DNA from: Akkermansiaceae bacterium UBA4589
GTDB taxonomy: Bacteria > Verrucomicrobiota > Verrucomicrobiia > Verrucomicrobiales > Akkermansiaceae
DNA length: 15,490 nt
Reading direction: 5' to 3'
Assembly: GCA_002387565.1 (NCBI GenBank)
Contig: DGJT01000003.1
Location: 1-15,490, forward strand
The notes under the pieces are model-generated. The model searched no databases. It saw only the letters and a program-made list of their open reading frames with translations, and had not been told where the DNA came from. The translations under genes and the position numbers were made by a program. The first letter of the stretch is position 1; each line of letters opens with the position of its first letter. Positions 7,325 to 14,219 of this stretch are shown here, in pieces.

Positions 7325-7888
7325 ATGAATAAGAGAAGAAGAAAAGAAAGGTTAGAGAAAGAATCTTTGATTCTCTTTGGTGAAGGACCTTCAGAAGCTT
7401 TATTTTTAGAATTATTTCGTAGTTATTATAGTGATGAGTTGAGTAATAAAAATATAGATGTTGGTAATGCACATGGTGGTTCACCTCAGAATATATTTAT
7501 TAAACTAAACAAGGAATATCTCCAAACTGGGAATAGTGAGACACCCTGCTTAGTATTAATGGATAGCGATATACATTTAGATGAGTATTCTAAAGGTTTT
7601 TTGAAGACTCATTCTAATGTTAAAGTTGTTTATTCAGCACCTCAATGTATAGAAGGCTTATTTTTAACCTTACTTGATGATCAATTGGTTTTAAGTCAAC
7701 AAAACTCTAAAAAATTTAAAACACACTTTCAAAAAAACTATTTAAAAACTAATGATAGTAAAATATTAGTTAGGCTTAAGTACAAAAGAGAACAATTATT
7801 CCCTAAAGCATTAATAGAGTCTAAAGTAAATCACGTCCCTCAAATAAAAGAAATTCTAGAGTTCTTGGGTGTTAATAAAGAAGACTAA
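7325..7888 (+). CDS. RloB-like TOPRIM protein
   Basis: A 187-residue partner of the upstream ATPase. The sequence pattern is that of a small TOPRIM domain: LILFGEGPSEALFLELF supplies the conserved glutamate (Glu20, in an EGxxE loop) and LVLMDSDIH the DxD pair (Asp80, Asp82), with APQCIEGLFLTLL after it resembling the SxPxxE helix of RloB proteins. TOPRIM domains bind Mg and act in DNA/RNA cleavage or nucleotidyl transfer; in the PARIS pair the TOPRIM protein (AriB) is the toxic effector held by the ATPase. That role here is inference. The N-terminus is very basic (MNKRRRKERLEK). GC is very low, 20-30 % in the rows I counted. DUF4435 or DUF4276 families are alternatives. No terminator is evident in the 26 bases after the stop. 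Confidence 0.78.
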   Translation: MNKRRRKERLEKESLILFGEGPSEALFLELFRSYYSDELSNKNIDVGNAHGGSPQNIFIKLNKEYLQTGNSETPCLVLMDSDIHLDEYSKGFLKTHSNVKVVYSAPQCIEGLFLTLLDDQLVLSQQNSKKFKTHFQKNYLKTNDSKILVRLKYKREQLFPKALIESKVNHVPQIKEILEFLGVNKED

Positions 7889-7914
7889 ATAGTGTAAAGA
7901 TGTTAGCCTAAAAA

Positions 7915-8022
7915 TTAATAATCCTTATTCGCTTGTTTGAGTTTTTTATCGGCCTTTTTTTCTTTGGCGGTTTTGGCAGGTGCTTTCTTTAAGCTTTTTT
8001 TGACGTCTTTTCCTTTTCCCAT
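7915..8022 (-). CDS. Small lysine-rich basic protein (35 aa)
   Basis: On the minus strand an ATG at 8022 opens a 35-codon frame beginning MGKGKDVKKSLKKAPAK and ending KQANKDY before a TAA. Fourteen of 35 residues are lysine against four acidic ones, so the product is strongly cationic and probably disordered, suggesting nucleic-acid or ribosome association. The MGKG start recalls small ribosomal protein THX/Sra, but the rest differs and I do not assign it. Codon use is mixed (GCC, GTC, GCG next to AAA), not just poly-A translation, and the frame ends cleanly without overlapping rloB, which supports a real gene. No clear Shine-Dalgarno is seen before the start. It reads towards the RloB-like gene (convergent, 26 bases apart) and lies downstream of the mscS-like gene on the same strand. 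Confidence 0.55.
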   Translation of the reverse strand: MGKGKDVKKSLKKAPAKTAKEKKADKKLKQANKDY

Positions 8023-8083
8023 GATCTTTAGTTGTTAATAGTTGATTTAATAAATCTAATCCAGAGCTAGAGCCATAAGTCTT

Positions 8084-8114
8084 GATAAGGTATAGCTATT
8101 GCTACGACCTTATC
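8084..8114. other. Two-tier hairpin between mscS and the small basic gene
   Basis: GATAAGGT (8084-8091) pairs with ACCTTATC (8107-8114), enclosing a second stem TAGC / GCTA with a TATT loop. There is no T tract in either direction, so a structured 5' leader of the small minus-strand gene or the 3' end of the mscS transcript are both possible. Confidence 0.45.
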
Positions 8115-8192
8115 TATCTGTAGAAAAATTAGAGTACTATGATTAAATAGGATTATGAACTACTTAGCAACTATGTATTCAGCAGATAATAA

Positions 8193-9263
8193 TTATTTAG
8201 TTTTTTCAGACTCAGATAGCTCTTCTTGAATAGTGTTTTGGAGCTTTTCTTTGAGTTCTTTTTTATGGTCTATTTGTTTTTGTAAATCGGTTTTAGTGGA
8301 CTCATCTGAAGCTTCTTTGAGTTCTTTTTTAAGCTCATCTAATTGTTGAATCGTTTCTTTGAGATCATTCTGTTTGTTTTCGATAGCTTCTGATTTGATA
8401 GCTTCATCAAAAATAAGTTTTTCATGTAAATCTGATGGTTCTGTTGAGGTTTTTTGTTGAGTTTTTTCTGCAATGAAGATTTGGCTGTCAACACGCCTTT
8501 GGTTCATAAATGTAGGGGATACAATCTCAATATTATTATGGTGTAGTTGGTCTATGACATGAGCATTGAGTAGAGAACTAATGCTAAAAAACAGACTGCT
8601 ATCCTCTAAAAAACCATGTATTTTATAAGAAACAGAAAAATCACCTAAGTTAGTGATATAAACATAAGGATCTGTAAGTCCCGTATCAATAGCGGCTTTT
8701 TTAAGCGTTTCTTCAATCTTTTCGTGGGCAATATCATAACCTAGAGACACTGTGGTAGAAATAACAGTATTACTCTTACGAGTTAACTTTACAGGTTTTT
8801 GTGCAATATACAGGTTAGGGATATTGATGAAATTACTATCTTCTAGTTGAAGTTCAGTGTGAAAGATGCTTTTTTTGATGACTCGACCTTGAAACTCACC
8901 AATTTTAATCAGGTCACCATTTTTAAATCGAGAAATGGAATTATTCATAATTCCAGCAATTAAATTACCCAATACAGTGGTTGAACTAAGCGCGATACCG
9001 GCACTGAGAATTAAACCTATAAAACTAAGTATCTGACCTTTGAGAGCTTTATCAATAGGGAGGATAAGGACAAAGGTGAGCATGCCCAATATAGTGAGAA
9101 AGAATGAAATAGCCCCCTTAGCAAGGTTACCTTTAGAAGACTGAATAAATGTGGCGTGTTTAAAAAACCAAGAGTTACAGGCCAAGAGTAAGATTAAGAC
9201 TAGAACAACCATCACGGGGGTTAAGCATAGGCTCAATGCTTTAATTAAAGGTTCCATAGTCAT
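8193..9263 (-). CDS. MscS-family mechanosensitive channel with coiled-coil tail
   Basis: A 356-residue small-conductance mechanosensitive channel protein of the inner membrane, which releases solutes on osmotic downshock. Three hydrophobic segments are visible: about residues 12-34, 47-70 and 77-106, the last (LSAGIALSSTTVLGNLIAGIMN) being the pore-lining TM3. The MscS beta domain follows, with FKNGDLIKIGEFQGRVIKKS and NIPN (147-150), then the alpha/beta domain to about 260. The last 60 residues (about 296-352) are Lys/Glu-rich heptad-like sequence, a probable coiled coil absent from the 286-residue E. coli MscS. The first ATG (9263) is used here; an ATG two codons later (9257, MEPLIKAL) fits better if the adjacent promoter is right, because transcription would start near 9257-9260. 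It is divergent from thiE. Confidence 0.88.
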   Translation of the reverse strand: MTMEPLIKALSLCLTPVMVVLVLILLLACNSWFFKHATFIQSSKGNLAKGAISFFLTILGMLTFVLILPIDKALKGQILSFIGLILSAGIALSSTTVLGNLIAGIMNNSISRFKNGDLIKIGEFQGRVIKKSIFHTELQLEDSNFINIPNLYIAQKPVKLTRKSNTVISTTVSLGYDIAHEKIEETLKKAAIDTGLTDPYVYITNLGDFSVSYKIHGFLEDSSLFFSISSLLNAHVIDQLHHNNIEIVSPTFMNQRRVDSQIFIAEKTQQKTSTEPSDLHEKLIFDEAIKSEAIENKQNDLKETIQQLDELKKELKEASDESTKTDLQKQIDHKKELKEKLQNTIQEELSESEKTK

Positions 9264-9266
9264 TAT

Positions 9267-9295
9267 TTAATAAACCTATCTAGATGAGTTGTCAA
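9267..9295 (-). promoter_or_regulatory. Sigma70-like promoter for the mscS-like gene
   Basis: On the minus strand, TTGACA (9290-9295), a 17-base spacer and TATTAA (9267-9272). The -35 box is perfect. The -10 box ends only 3 bases before the first ATG (9263) and 9 bases before the second (9257), which implies a leaderless transcript starting at the second ATG. Confidence 0.6.
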
Positions 9296-9392
9296 ATATT
9301 AGCCTTTTAGTAATAATGATAAGTTAATCTTTTTGATTGATTAATCTTTTGCTACAAGCAGTTTTTAGTTATATTTTTTCAAAATAATAACT

Positions 9393-10058
9393 ATGAAAAC
9401 AAGGCAGGAAAGACTCGCTCTTTTGCAAGATTGCAAGCTCTATGGGATTGTAGATTTAGGCTATGTATCTCAGAGCGACGCTTTGAGTGTAGCAGAGGAG
9501 CTCTTGAATGCAGGAGTGTCCGTATTGCAGTTGCGTGCTAAGAATGTTGCATTAGATATCGTTGAGGTGTTAGCGGTTCAATTAGTGGACTTAGTGGCTA
9601 GTTATTCTGCTATTTTTATCCTCAATGATTATCCAGAGCTGGCTTTAAAAGTGGCGGCGGACGGGGTTCATGTTGGTCAAGAGTTACAAGATGGCAGTTC
9701 TACCAATTTAACTCAGGTGCGCAGCACAGTCGGCAAAGCGATGATTATAGGTCACTCTACGCATAGTTATGCACAAGCTGTTCAGGCACAGCGGGATAAA
9801 GCTGATTATATTGGGTTTGGTCCGTTATTTGTCACTCAAACTAAGCCTGGGCGTGCAGCTATAGGCTTAGATGATATTACCAAAGTTAGAACAGCATTAG
9901 GTTTAGAGTACCCGGTATTCTGTATTGGTGGAGTTAATAGTGAAACTTTGGATTTAGTATTAAAGAGTGGAGCCAACCGAGTGGTCATTGTCTCCGACTT
10001 ATTGTTAGCTGAGGATATTACAATCAAGGCTAAGTCTTTACTTGAAAAGTTAGGTTAA
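9393..10058 (+). CDS. thiE: Thiamine phosphate synthase
   Basis: Joins HMP pyrophosphate and the thiazole phosphate to make thiamine monophosphate, in the cytoplasm. The 221-residue (beta/alpha)8 protein shows the family motifs in order: QLRAK (46-50), ILNDYPELA (Asn78, Asp79), ADGVHVGQ (89-96), IIGHSTHS (Ser122), IGFGPLFVTQTKPG (140-153) and the phosphate-binding CIGG (177-180) plus VIVSD near the C-terminus. The residue after ND is Tyr where Asp or Arg is common, a minor deviation. No other thiamine gene is in the window. It heads a run of six closely spaced genes (gap to the next, 18 bases). TATATT at 9370-9375 could be a -10 box but lacks a good -35. No Shine-Dalgarno precedes the ATG. 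Confidence 0.94.
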   Translation: MKTRQERLALLQDCKLYGIVDLGYVSQSDALSVAEELLNAGVSVLQLRAKNVALDIVEVLAVQLVDLVASYSAIFILNDYPELALKVAADGVHVGQELQDGSSTNLTQVRSTVGKAMIIGHSTHSYAQAVQAQRDKADYIGFGPLFVTQTKPGRAAIGLDDITKVRTALGLEYPVFCIGGVNSETLDLVLKSGANRVVIVSDLLLAEDITIKAKSLLEKLG

Positions 10059-10076
10059 TAGCGTTAGGTTGTTGCT

Positions 10077-10373
10077 ATGAAACATAATGTATTTTTCTGG
10101 TTAAAAGATGATGTTACTGCTGAGCAAAGAGAGAACTTTGAGCAAGGGATCGAAGCTTTACTCAAGAATGATGAAATCAAAGCGGGCTCATGGGGAACAC
10201 CCGCAGCGACCGATCCTCGTCCTGTCATCGATCACAGTTACGATTACGCGCTAGCCGTAGAATTCGAATCTATAGCTCATCACGACCGTTACCAAGTTCA
10301 CCCCGATCACGATGTCTTTCTTCATGATTATAAGGACTTGTGGCAAAGCGTAAAAATCTACGACTTTTCATAA
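10077..10373 (+). CDS. Dabb (stress-responsive A/B barrel) domain protein
   Basis: A 98-residue single-domain protein of the Dabb/PF07876 dimeric alpha-beta barrel type. It opens MKHNVFFWLKDDVTAEQREN, the usual first strand and helix, and has the central strand YDYALAVEFESIAHHDRY followed by QVHPDHDVFL, the typical YxxHPxHxxF helix. Members include stress-induced plant proteins and a few enzymes, and the substrate of bacterial stand-alone versions is generally unknown. It sits 18 bases after thiE and 3 bases before pdxH, so it is probably translated from the same mRNA; a link to cofactor metabolism is possible but only from position. Confidence 0.85.
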   Translation: MKHNVFFWLKDDVTAEQRENFEQGIEALLKNDEIKAGSWGTPAATDPRPVIDHSYDYALAVEFESIAHHDRYQVHPDHDVFLHDYKDLWQSVKIYDFS

Positions 10374-10376
10374 TGT

Positions 10377-11036
10377 ATGTCTGATATTAGCCATCTACGA
10401 CAAAACTATGAGCGAGCCGAGCTATGTGAGAGTTCTGCGTTGGCCTGTCCGATTAAGTTTTTTCAGCAATGGCTAGATGAGGCAATTGCCGAGCAAGTGC
10501 GAGAGCCTAATGCGATGGTCTTGGCAACAGTGGTTGATAAACAACCTTACCAACGCACTTTATTACTTAAATTTTTGAGCCAAGAAGGCTTTGCTTTTTT
10601 TACTAATTATGAGGGGCGTAAAGCTCAACAATTAGCGGAAAATAATTCAGCTTCGCTCTTGTTTTTATGGTTGGATTTAGAGCGGCAGGTGCATATCACA
10701 GGTGTAGTGACTAAACTATCCAAACAAGAGTCAGAAGCCTATTTCAAGGAAAGACCACGTGAGAGTCAATTAGGTGCGTGGGCATCTAAGCAGAGTGAAG
10801 TCGTTGAGAATAAAGAGCAGCTACTTGCTCAATACCAAGAAGTAGAAGCTCGATTTAAAGGTCAAGACGTGCCTAAACCTGACTCATGGGGTGGTTATAT
10901 TCTACAACCTGAAACGATTGAGTTTTGGCAGGGTGGTTCTGGTCGCATGCACGATAGGCTTATCTATGAACGTGTGGCTGAGCAGAATAGTTCAACTCAA
11001 AGTTCAGCGTGGACAATTAAGCGCTTATCGCCATAA
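10377..11036 (+). CDS. pdxH: Pyridoxamine/pyridoxine 5'-phosphate oxidase
   Basis: An FMN-dependent oxidase that converts pyridoxine or pyridoxamine 5'-phosphate to pyridoxal 5'-phosphate, the last step of the PLP route and of salvage. The 219 residues align throughout with the E. coli enzyme (218 aa). Visible are YQRTLLLKF (58-66) and FFTNYEGRKAQQL (74-86) for FMN phosphate binding, LLFLWLDLERQVHITG (94-109), ESQLGAWASKQS (129-140), and IEFWQGGSGRMHDRLIYER (181-199), where Arg190 and His192 match the substrate-binding Arg197/His199. It ends WTIKRLSP, the normal C-terminus. It starts 3 bases after the Dabb gene stop, so translational coupling is likely. Confidence 0.97.
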   Translation: MSDISHLRQNYERAELCESSALACPIKFFQQWLDEAIAEQVREPNAMVLATVVDKQPYQRTLLLKFLSQEGFAFFTNYEGRKAQQLAENNSASLLFLWLDLERQVHITGVVTKLSKQESEAYFKERPRESQLGAWASKQSEVVENKEQLLAQYQEVEARFKGQDVPKPDSWGGYILQPETIEFWQGGSGRMHDRLIYERVAEQNSSTQSSAWTIKRLSP

Positions 11037-11050
11037 TATCTTCATCAGCT

Positions 11051-11920
11051 ATGGCTAAAAATGTAAGAATAAGACCTGAGGAGGATTGGCTAAGTCGTAA
11101 GCAAAGCGCGACTAAGCAAATCAATCGTAGGCTTAATCTAAAGCATGAGACCTATAAGCACCACTCTACGATGGCCACGCCCAACAAGGGCTTGCATAGT
11201 TGGTTTGGGATAGGCTCATTATCTGTCATGCAAGCGAGTTTACGCTTTATCATTGCGTTGCTATTGTTGCCCTTGGTTTGGATTTTCTTGGAGTCATTGT
11301 TTAAGCATATTGCTTCACTGAACTGGCAAGACTCAGCAATATGGCTCAACCCATCTGTATTTTATTTTATTGTGGGCGCAGTGATGGCTGGAGCTTGGTT
11401 TTTTACTCGTGTCTTAGAAGGAGTGTTTTTATGGCTTTATGTGCTGGGTCATGAGTTGACTCATCTAGTCGTGGCTTGGACACTCTATGGGGCTAAGATA
11501 AAAGATTTCAAAGTGACACGCAAGGGTGGTTATGTCGTGATGGATAAAAGCAATATATGGATTGCTCTAGCACCTTACTTTGTTCCATTCTGGTCACTGA
11601 TTGTTGGCTTGCTCTGGTGGTTGAGTATGTTACTGATTGATTGGAAGTTTGAAGACGCTGTAGGTTATGGACTGATGGGGATGACTAGCGTCTTCCATTT
11701 GTTGTGGACCTTGCGAATTTTACCTTTAGAGCAACCTGATATTAAGGAAAACGGGAGTTTCTTTTCTTTAGTACTCATTTTAGTACTAAATCTATTAATT
11801 TTAATCACTTGGTTTAGTTTTATTTTTGATTCATTTGAGCTCAGAGAATATATCTACTACTGGCAAGAAACCTTTATAATGAGAATAAAAAACTTAGGCT
11901 CTTGGTTTGGGTTGTCATGA
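11051..11920 (+). CDS. Multi-pass membrane protein with HELTH metalloprotease motif (M50-like)
   Basis: A 289-residue integral membrane protein. After a basic, cytoplasm-like N-terminus of about 60 residues (MAKNVRIRPEEDWLSRKQ) come hydrophobic segments near 66-84, 102-125, 126-146, 172-196, 203-225 and 236-262. The segment VLGHELTHLVVAWTLYGAKI contains HExxH (His134, Glu135, His138) at a membrane helix, followed by a GG in RKGGYVVMD and APYFVPFWSLI in the next helix, a layout like M50/M50B site-2-type zinc peptidases. The third metal ligand cannot be assigned with certainty. Function is therefore putative intramembrane protease; a family member that kept only the fold is also possible. It lies between pdxH (14 bases) and xseA (12 bases) in the same transcript direction. 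Confidence 0.72.
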   Translation: MAKNVRIRPEEDWLSRKQSATKQINRRLNLKHETYKHHSTMATPNKGLHSWFGIGSLSVMQASLRFIIALLLLPLVWIFLESLFKHIASLNWQDSAIWLNPSVFYFIVGAVMAGAWFFTRVLEGVFLWLYVLGHELTHLVVAWTLYGAKIKDFKVTRKGGYVVMDKSNIWIALAPYFVPFWSLIVGLLWWLSMLLIDWKFEDAVGYGLMGMTSVFHLLWTLRILPLEQPDIKENGSFFSLVLILVLNLLILITWFSFIFDSFELREYIYYWQETFIMRIKNLGSWFGLS

Positions 11921-11932
11921 TAAAAAAACACC

Positions 11933-13357
11933 ATGTTATTTGATGATTTATTTGAAGACTTACCAGATGAGGCAAAGAGCAGTAAGACTCAGTCATCACT
12001 GCCAGTAAAATCAGAGGTAAAAGCTATTTCTGTTTCAGCCTTAGTGAGGCAGATGAAACAAACCTTGCAAACTCAGGTAGGTGAGTGCTGGGTTGAGGGA
12101 GAGGTGAGCAATGTGCGTCGCCCTAAGAGTGGGCATGTGTATTTCTCACTTAAGGATAGCAATGCTCAGATTTCATGCACAGCCTTTCGTATTCAAGCCT
12201 TGCGTCTAGGTAAGCTCCTCGAAGACGGAGAACAAATTAAACTCTTTGGTGAGGTCACTATTTACGAAGCTCAAGGGCAGGCACAAATCATTGTCAAGAA
12301 AGCAGAAAAAGTCGGTGAGGGAGATCTACAAAAACAACTCGAAGCTCTCAAAGCTAAACTGCAAGCAGAAGGTTTATTCGAACAAGATCACAAACAAGCG
12401 CTACCTAAGTTTCCTTTGCATATCGGGCTCATTACCTCTGACTCAGGAGCCGTAATCGAAGATATGGAGCATGTATTGAGTCGCAGAGCTCCATGGGTAA
12501 GACGCTCTATTTACCCTGTCAAGGTGCAAGGGCTAGGAGCGGCAGAGGAAATTGCGCAGGCTATTGAGCAAATCAACGAACATGTAGAGCAAGGAAAGTT
12601 AGATATACAATTACTTATTGTGGGTCGAGGCGGTGGCTCTATCGAGGATTTATGGTGCTTTAATGAAGAAGTTGTAGCTAGAGCCATCTATGCCTCTAAG
12701 TTACCTATCATTTCCGCCGTAGGACATGAAATCGATTTTACCGTGGCAGATTTAGTTGCTGATTTACGCGCACCTACACCGAGCGCCGCTGCTGAACTGG
12801 CTGTACCTGATAAGCAAGAACTGCAAGGCAATATCAACTACTTTAGACAGAGAATGAGTCTCTATATAGATCGCCAACACGCTACCGCTAAAAGAGAGTT
12901 TGATATTGCTCGTCAATTCCTCAAATCACTTTCTGTTGATTACGCTTTGCGTGAGTACCAATGGAGAGCAGATGACTTATCTGCGCGCTTGGAGTCGAGT
13001 GTTAATACTGACTTAGAATTACGTAAACAACAACTAACCTTGCTCAAGCAATCCCTCAAATCAGCCCACCCACAAGTTGGGCTAACTAGAAATCAAGAAG
13101 ATTTAGTCAAGCTACGTGCCCAACTCAATCAAGCGATGCAGTATCAGTTAGAGCGCAAGCAGGCTCAATTTAAATCACAAAAAGAACTCTTTGAGATGTA
13201 TAGCATAGACTCAACTCTTAAGCGTGGTTTTTCGATTACGACGAATCAAGCTAAACAGGTGGTTAGTGATATTTCACAAGTTGAGGCAGGAGATACCTTG
13301 ATAACTCAGCTTGCTCATGGCAAACTAGAGGTCACTATTAAAAACAAAGAAACCTAA
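11933..13357 (+). CDS. xseA: Exodeoxyribonuclease VII large subunit
   Basis: Large subunit of the nuclease that degrades single-stranded DNA to oligonucleotides in repair. Length is 474 residues (E. coli: 456). An N-terminal extension of about 30 acidic/Ser-rich residues (MLFDDLFEDLPDEAKSS) precedes the OB-fold: SVSALVRQMKQTL, WVEGEVSNVRRPKSGHVYFSLKD (53-75). The catalytic domain has HIGLITSDSGAVIEDM (163-178), IVGRGGGSIEDLWCFNEE (229-246) and SAVGHEIDFTVADLVADLRA (261-280) with His265 and Asp268 in the conserved GHExD motif. A long helical region follows (about 295-425), then RGFSITT and the C-terminal barrel end. The usual small partner, XseB (about 70-80 aa), is not next to it; the following gene is a PLD-like protein. 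Confidence 0.96.
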   Translation: MLFDDLFEDLPDEAKSSKTQSSLPVKSEVKAISVSALVRQMKQTLQTQVGECWVEGEVSNVRRPKSGHVYFSLKDSNAQISCTAFRIQALRLGKLLEDGEQIKLFGEVTIYEAQGQAQIIVKKAEKVGEGDLQKQLEALKAKLQAEGLFEQDHKQALPKFPLHIGLITSDSGAVIEDMEHVLSRRAPWVRRSIYPVKVQGLGAAEEIAQAIEQINEHVEQGKLDIQLLIVGRGGGSIEDLWCFNEEVVARAIYASKLPIISAVGHEIDFTVADLVADLRAPTPSAAAELAVPDKQELQGNINYFRQRMSLYIDRQHATAKREFDIARQFLKSLSVDYALREYQWRADDLSARLESSVNTDLELRKQQLTLLKQSLKSAHPQVGLTRNQEDLVKLRAQLNQAMQYQLERKQAQFKSQKELFEMYSIDSTLKRGFSITTNQAKQVVSDISQVEAGDTLITQLAHGKLEVTIKNKET

Positions 13358-13360
13358 AAG

Positions 13361-14014
13361 ATGTCAGATGTATTTAAGATAAGTCCAACTAAAGCAGGGG
13401 AAAAAGAGTTTGGTGCTCAAGAAAGAGAGCAGCTCATCGAATATCTCCAAGCTCAAGGTTACGATTTAACAACCTTAGATGAAGACAACTACTTTCAAGA
13501 AAAAATCCAGCGAGCGATTATGAATCAAGGCGCAACAAAATGCCTTGATCAGAGCTTGATTTGTGAATCCGTATTGCCAGTGAGCGATGACACCACACTA
13601 CTCACCTCTATTATTAAATGCCACTTAGGCCAGCTGCAAGCGACCCAAGAATTACTCGTCATAGATCCTTACTTTTTCCCTGATAGGGTAGAGCAAGCGT
13701 CATACTTGACCATGTTGCTAAACACCTTTAGAGATGCCGTAAAAGGTATTACCAATTTCAAAGTCGTCGCTAAACCAGGAGTCAACAGACCCTTAAAAAA
13801 TGAATTTTTTATCCAACTCAAAAAAATCAACCCACAATTACAAACCTATTTAACAGAATCTGATGACTTCCATGACAGATTTATCATTGCAGATGGTCAG
13901 CGAGGAGCATTTATCGGCACCTCACTTAATGGAATAGGTCGCAAGTACGCACTCATCGATTATATGCGAGATGAAGATGCGCAAGAAATTTACCAAGCCT
14001 GCCAAGAAGGTTGA
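13361..14014 (+). CDS. PLD-like phosphodiesterase-fold protein with single HxR(x)4D motif
   Basis: A 217-residue soluble protein of unknown specific function. Its C-terminal half looks like one phospholipase-D-type domain: strand ELLVIDPYFF (97-106), strand FKVVAKPG (133-140), then FHDRFIIADGQRGAFIGTSL (170-189), where His171-x-Arg173-x4-Asp178 followed by GTSLNG is an HKD motif with Arg in place of Lys. HDR plus a glycine-rich GTSLNGIG tail recalls the MIT_C/PLD-like domains seen in bacterial conflict proteins. Only one motif is present, so a dimeric active site would be needed. The N-terminal 90 residues are not recognised. The ATG is 3 bases after the xseA stop (AAAAG in between), implying coupled translation with the nuclease. 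This is the slot where xseB is often found. Confidence 0.72.
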   Translation: MSDVFKISPTKAGEKEFGAQEREQLIEYLQAQGYDLTTLDEDNYFQEKIQRAIMNQGATKCLDQSLICESVLPVSDDTTLLTSIIKCHLGQLQATQELLVIDPYFFPDRVEQASYLTMLLNTFRDAVKGITNFKVVAKPGVNRPLKNEFFIQLKKINPQLQTYLTESDDFHDRFIIADGQRGAFIGTSLNGIGRKYALIDYMRDEDAQEIYQACQEG

Positions 14015-14036
14015 TTTGATTGATGGCTATACGCCA

Positions 14037-14051
14037 CCTAGCTGCGCTAGG
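14037..14051. other. Small hairpin after the PLD-like gene
   Basis: CCTAGC / GCTAGG with a TGC loop lies 23 bases after the stop of the PLD-like gene. No T tract follows, so a terminator role is unsure. The rest of the 199-base gap to xerD has short repeats but no gene I can support. Confidence 0.4.
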
Positions 14052-14191
14052 CACGTCGATATAAATATCTACTGTCCAAAATTACTCGTTATTCACTCGT
14101 AATTGTTCGCCCGCTTCTACTCGAAGCGTCGCTCACCCTAAAGGGCTGTCACTATGTTCCAGTCTTATCAGCTCCTTATAGCGTCGCTGAT

Positions 14192-14219
14192 TTCACTGTT
14201 CACTTTTCACTGTTCACTT
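14192..14219. repeat. Tandem duplication of a 14-bp unit at the xerD 3' end
   Basis: TTCACTGTTCACTT occurs twice without a gap (14192-14205, 14206-14219). The unit itself contains TTCACT twice. The second copy covers the stop codon (14214-14216) of the minus-strand recombinase gene. AGCGTCGCT also occurs twice nearby (14125-14133 and 14180-14188). Confidence 0.85.

Noticed and set aside
7302..7484. Minus-strand frame of 60 codons opposite the start of the RloB-like gene
   Set aside because: Antisense shadow of a coding gene, with low-complexity aromatic and histidine-rich product and no signal of its own.
12246..12455. Plus-strand frame of 69 codons in another frame inside xseA
   Set aside because: Fully within a well-conserved gene; lysine/serine-rich shadow translation.
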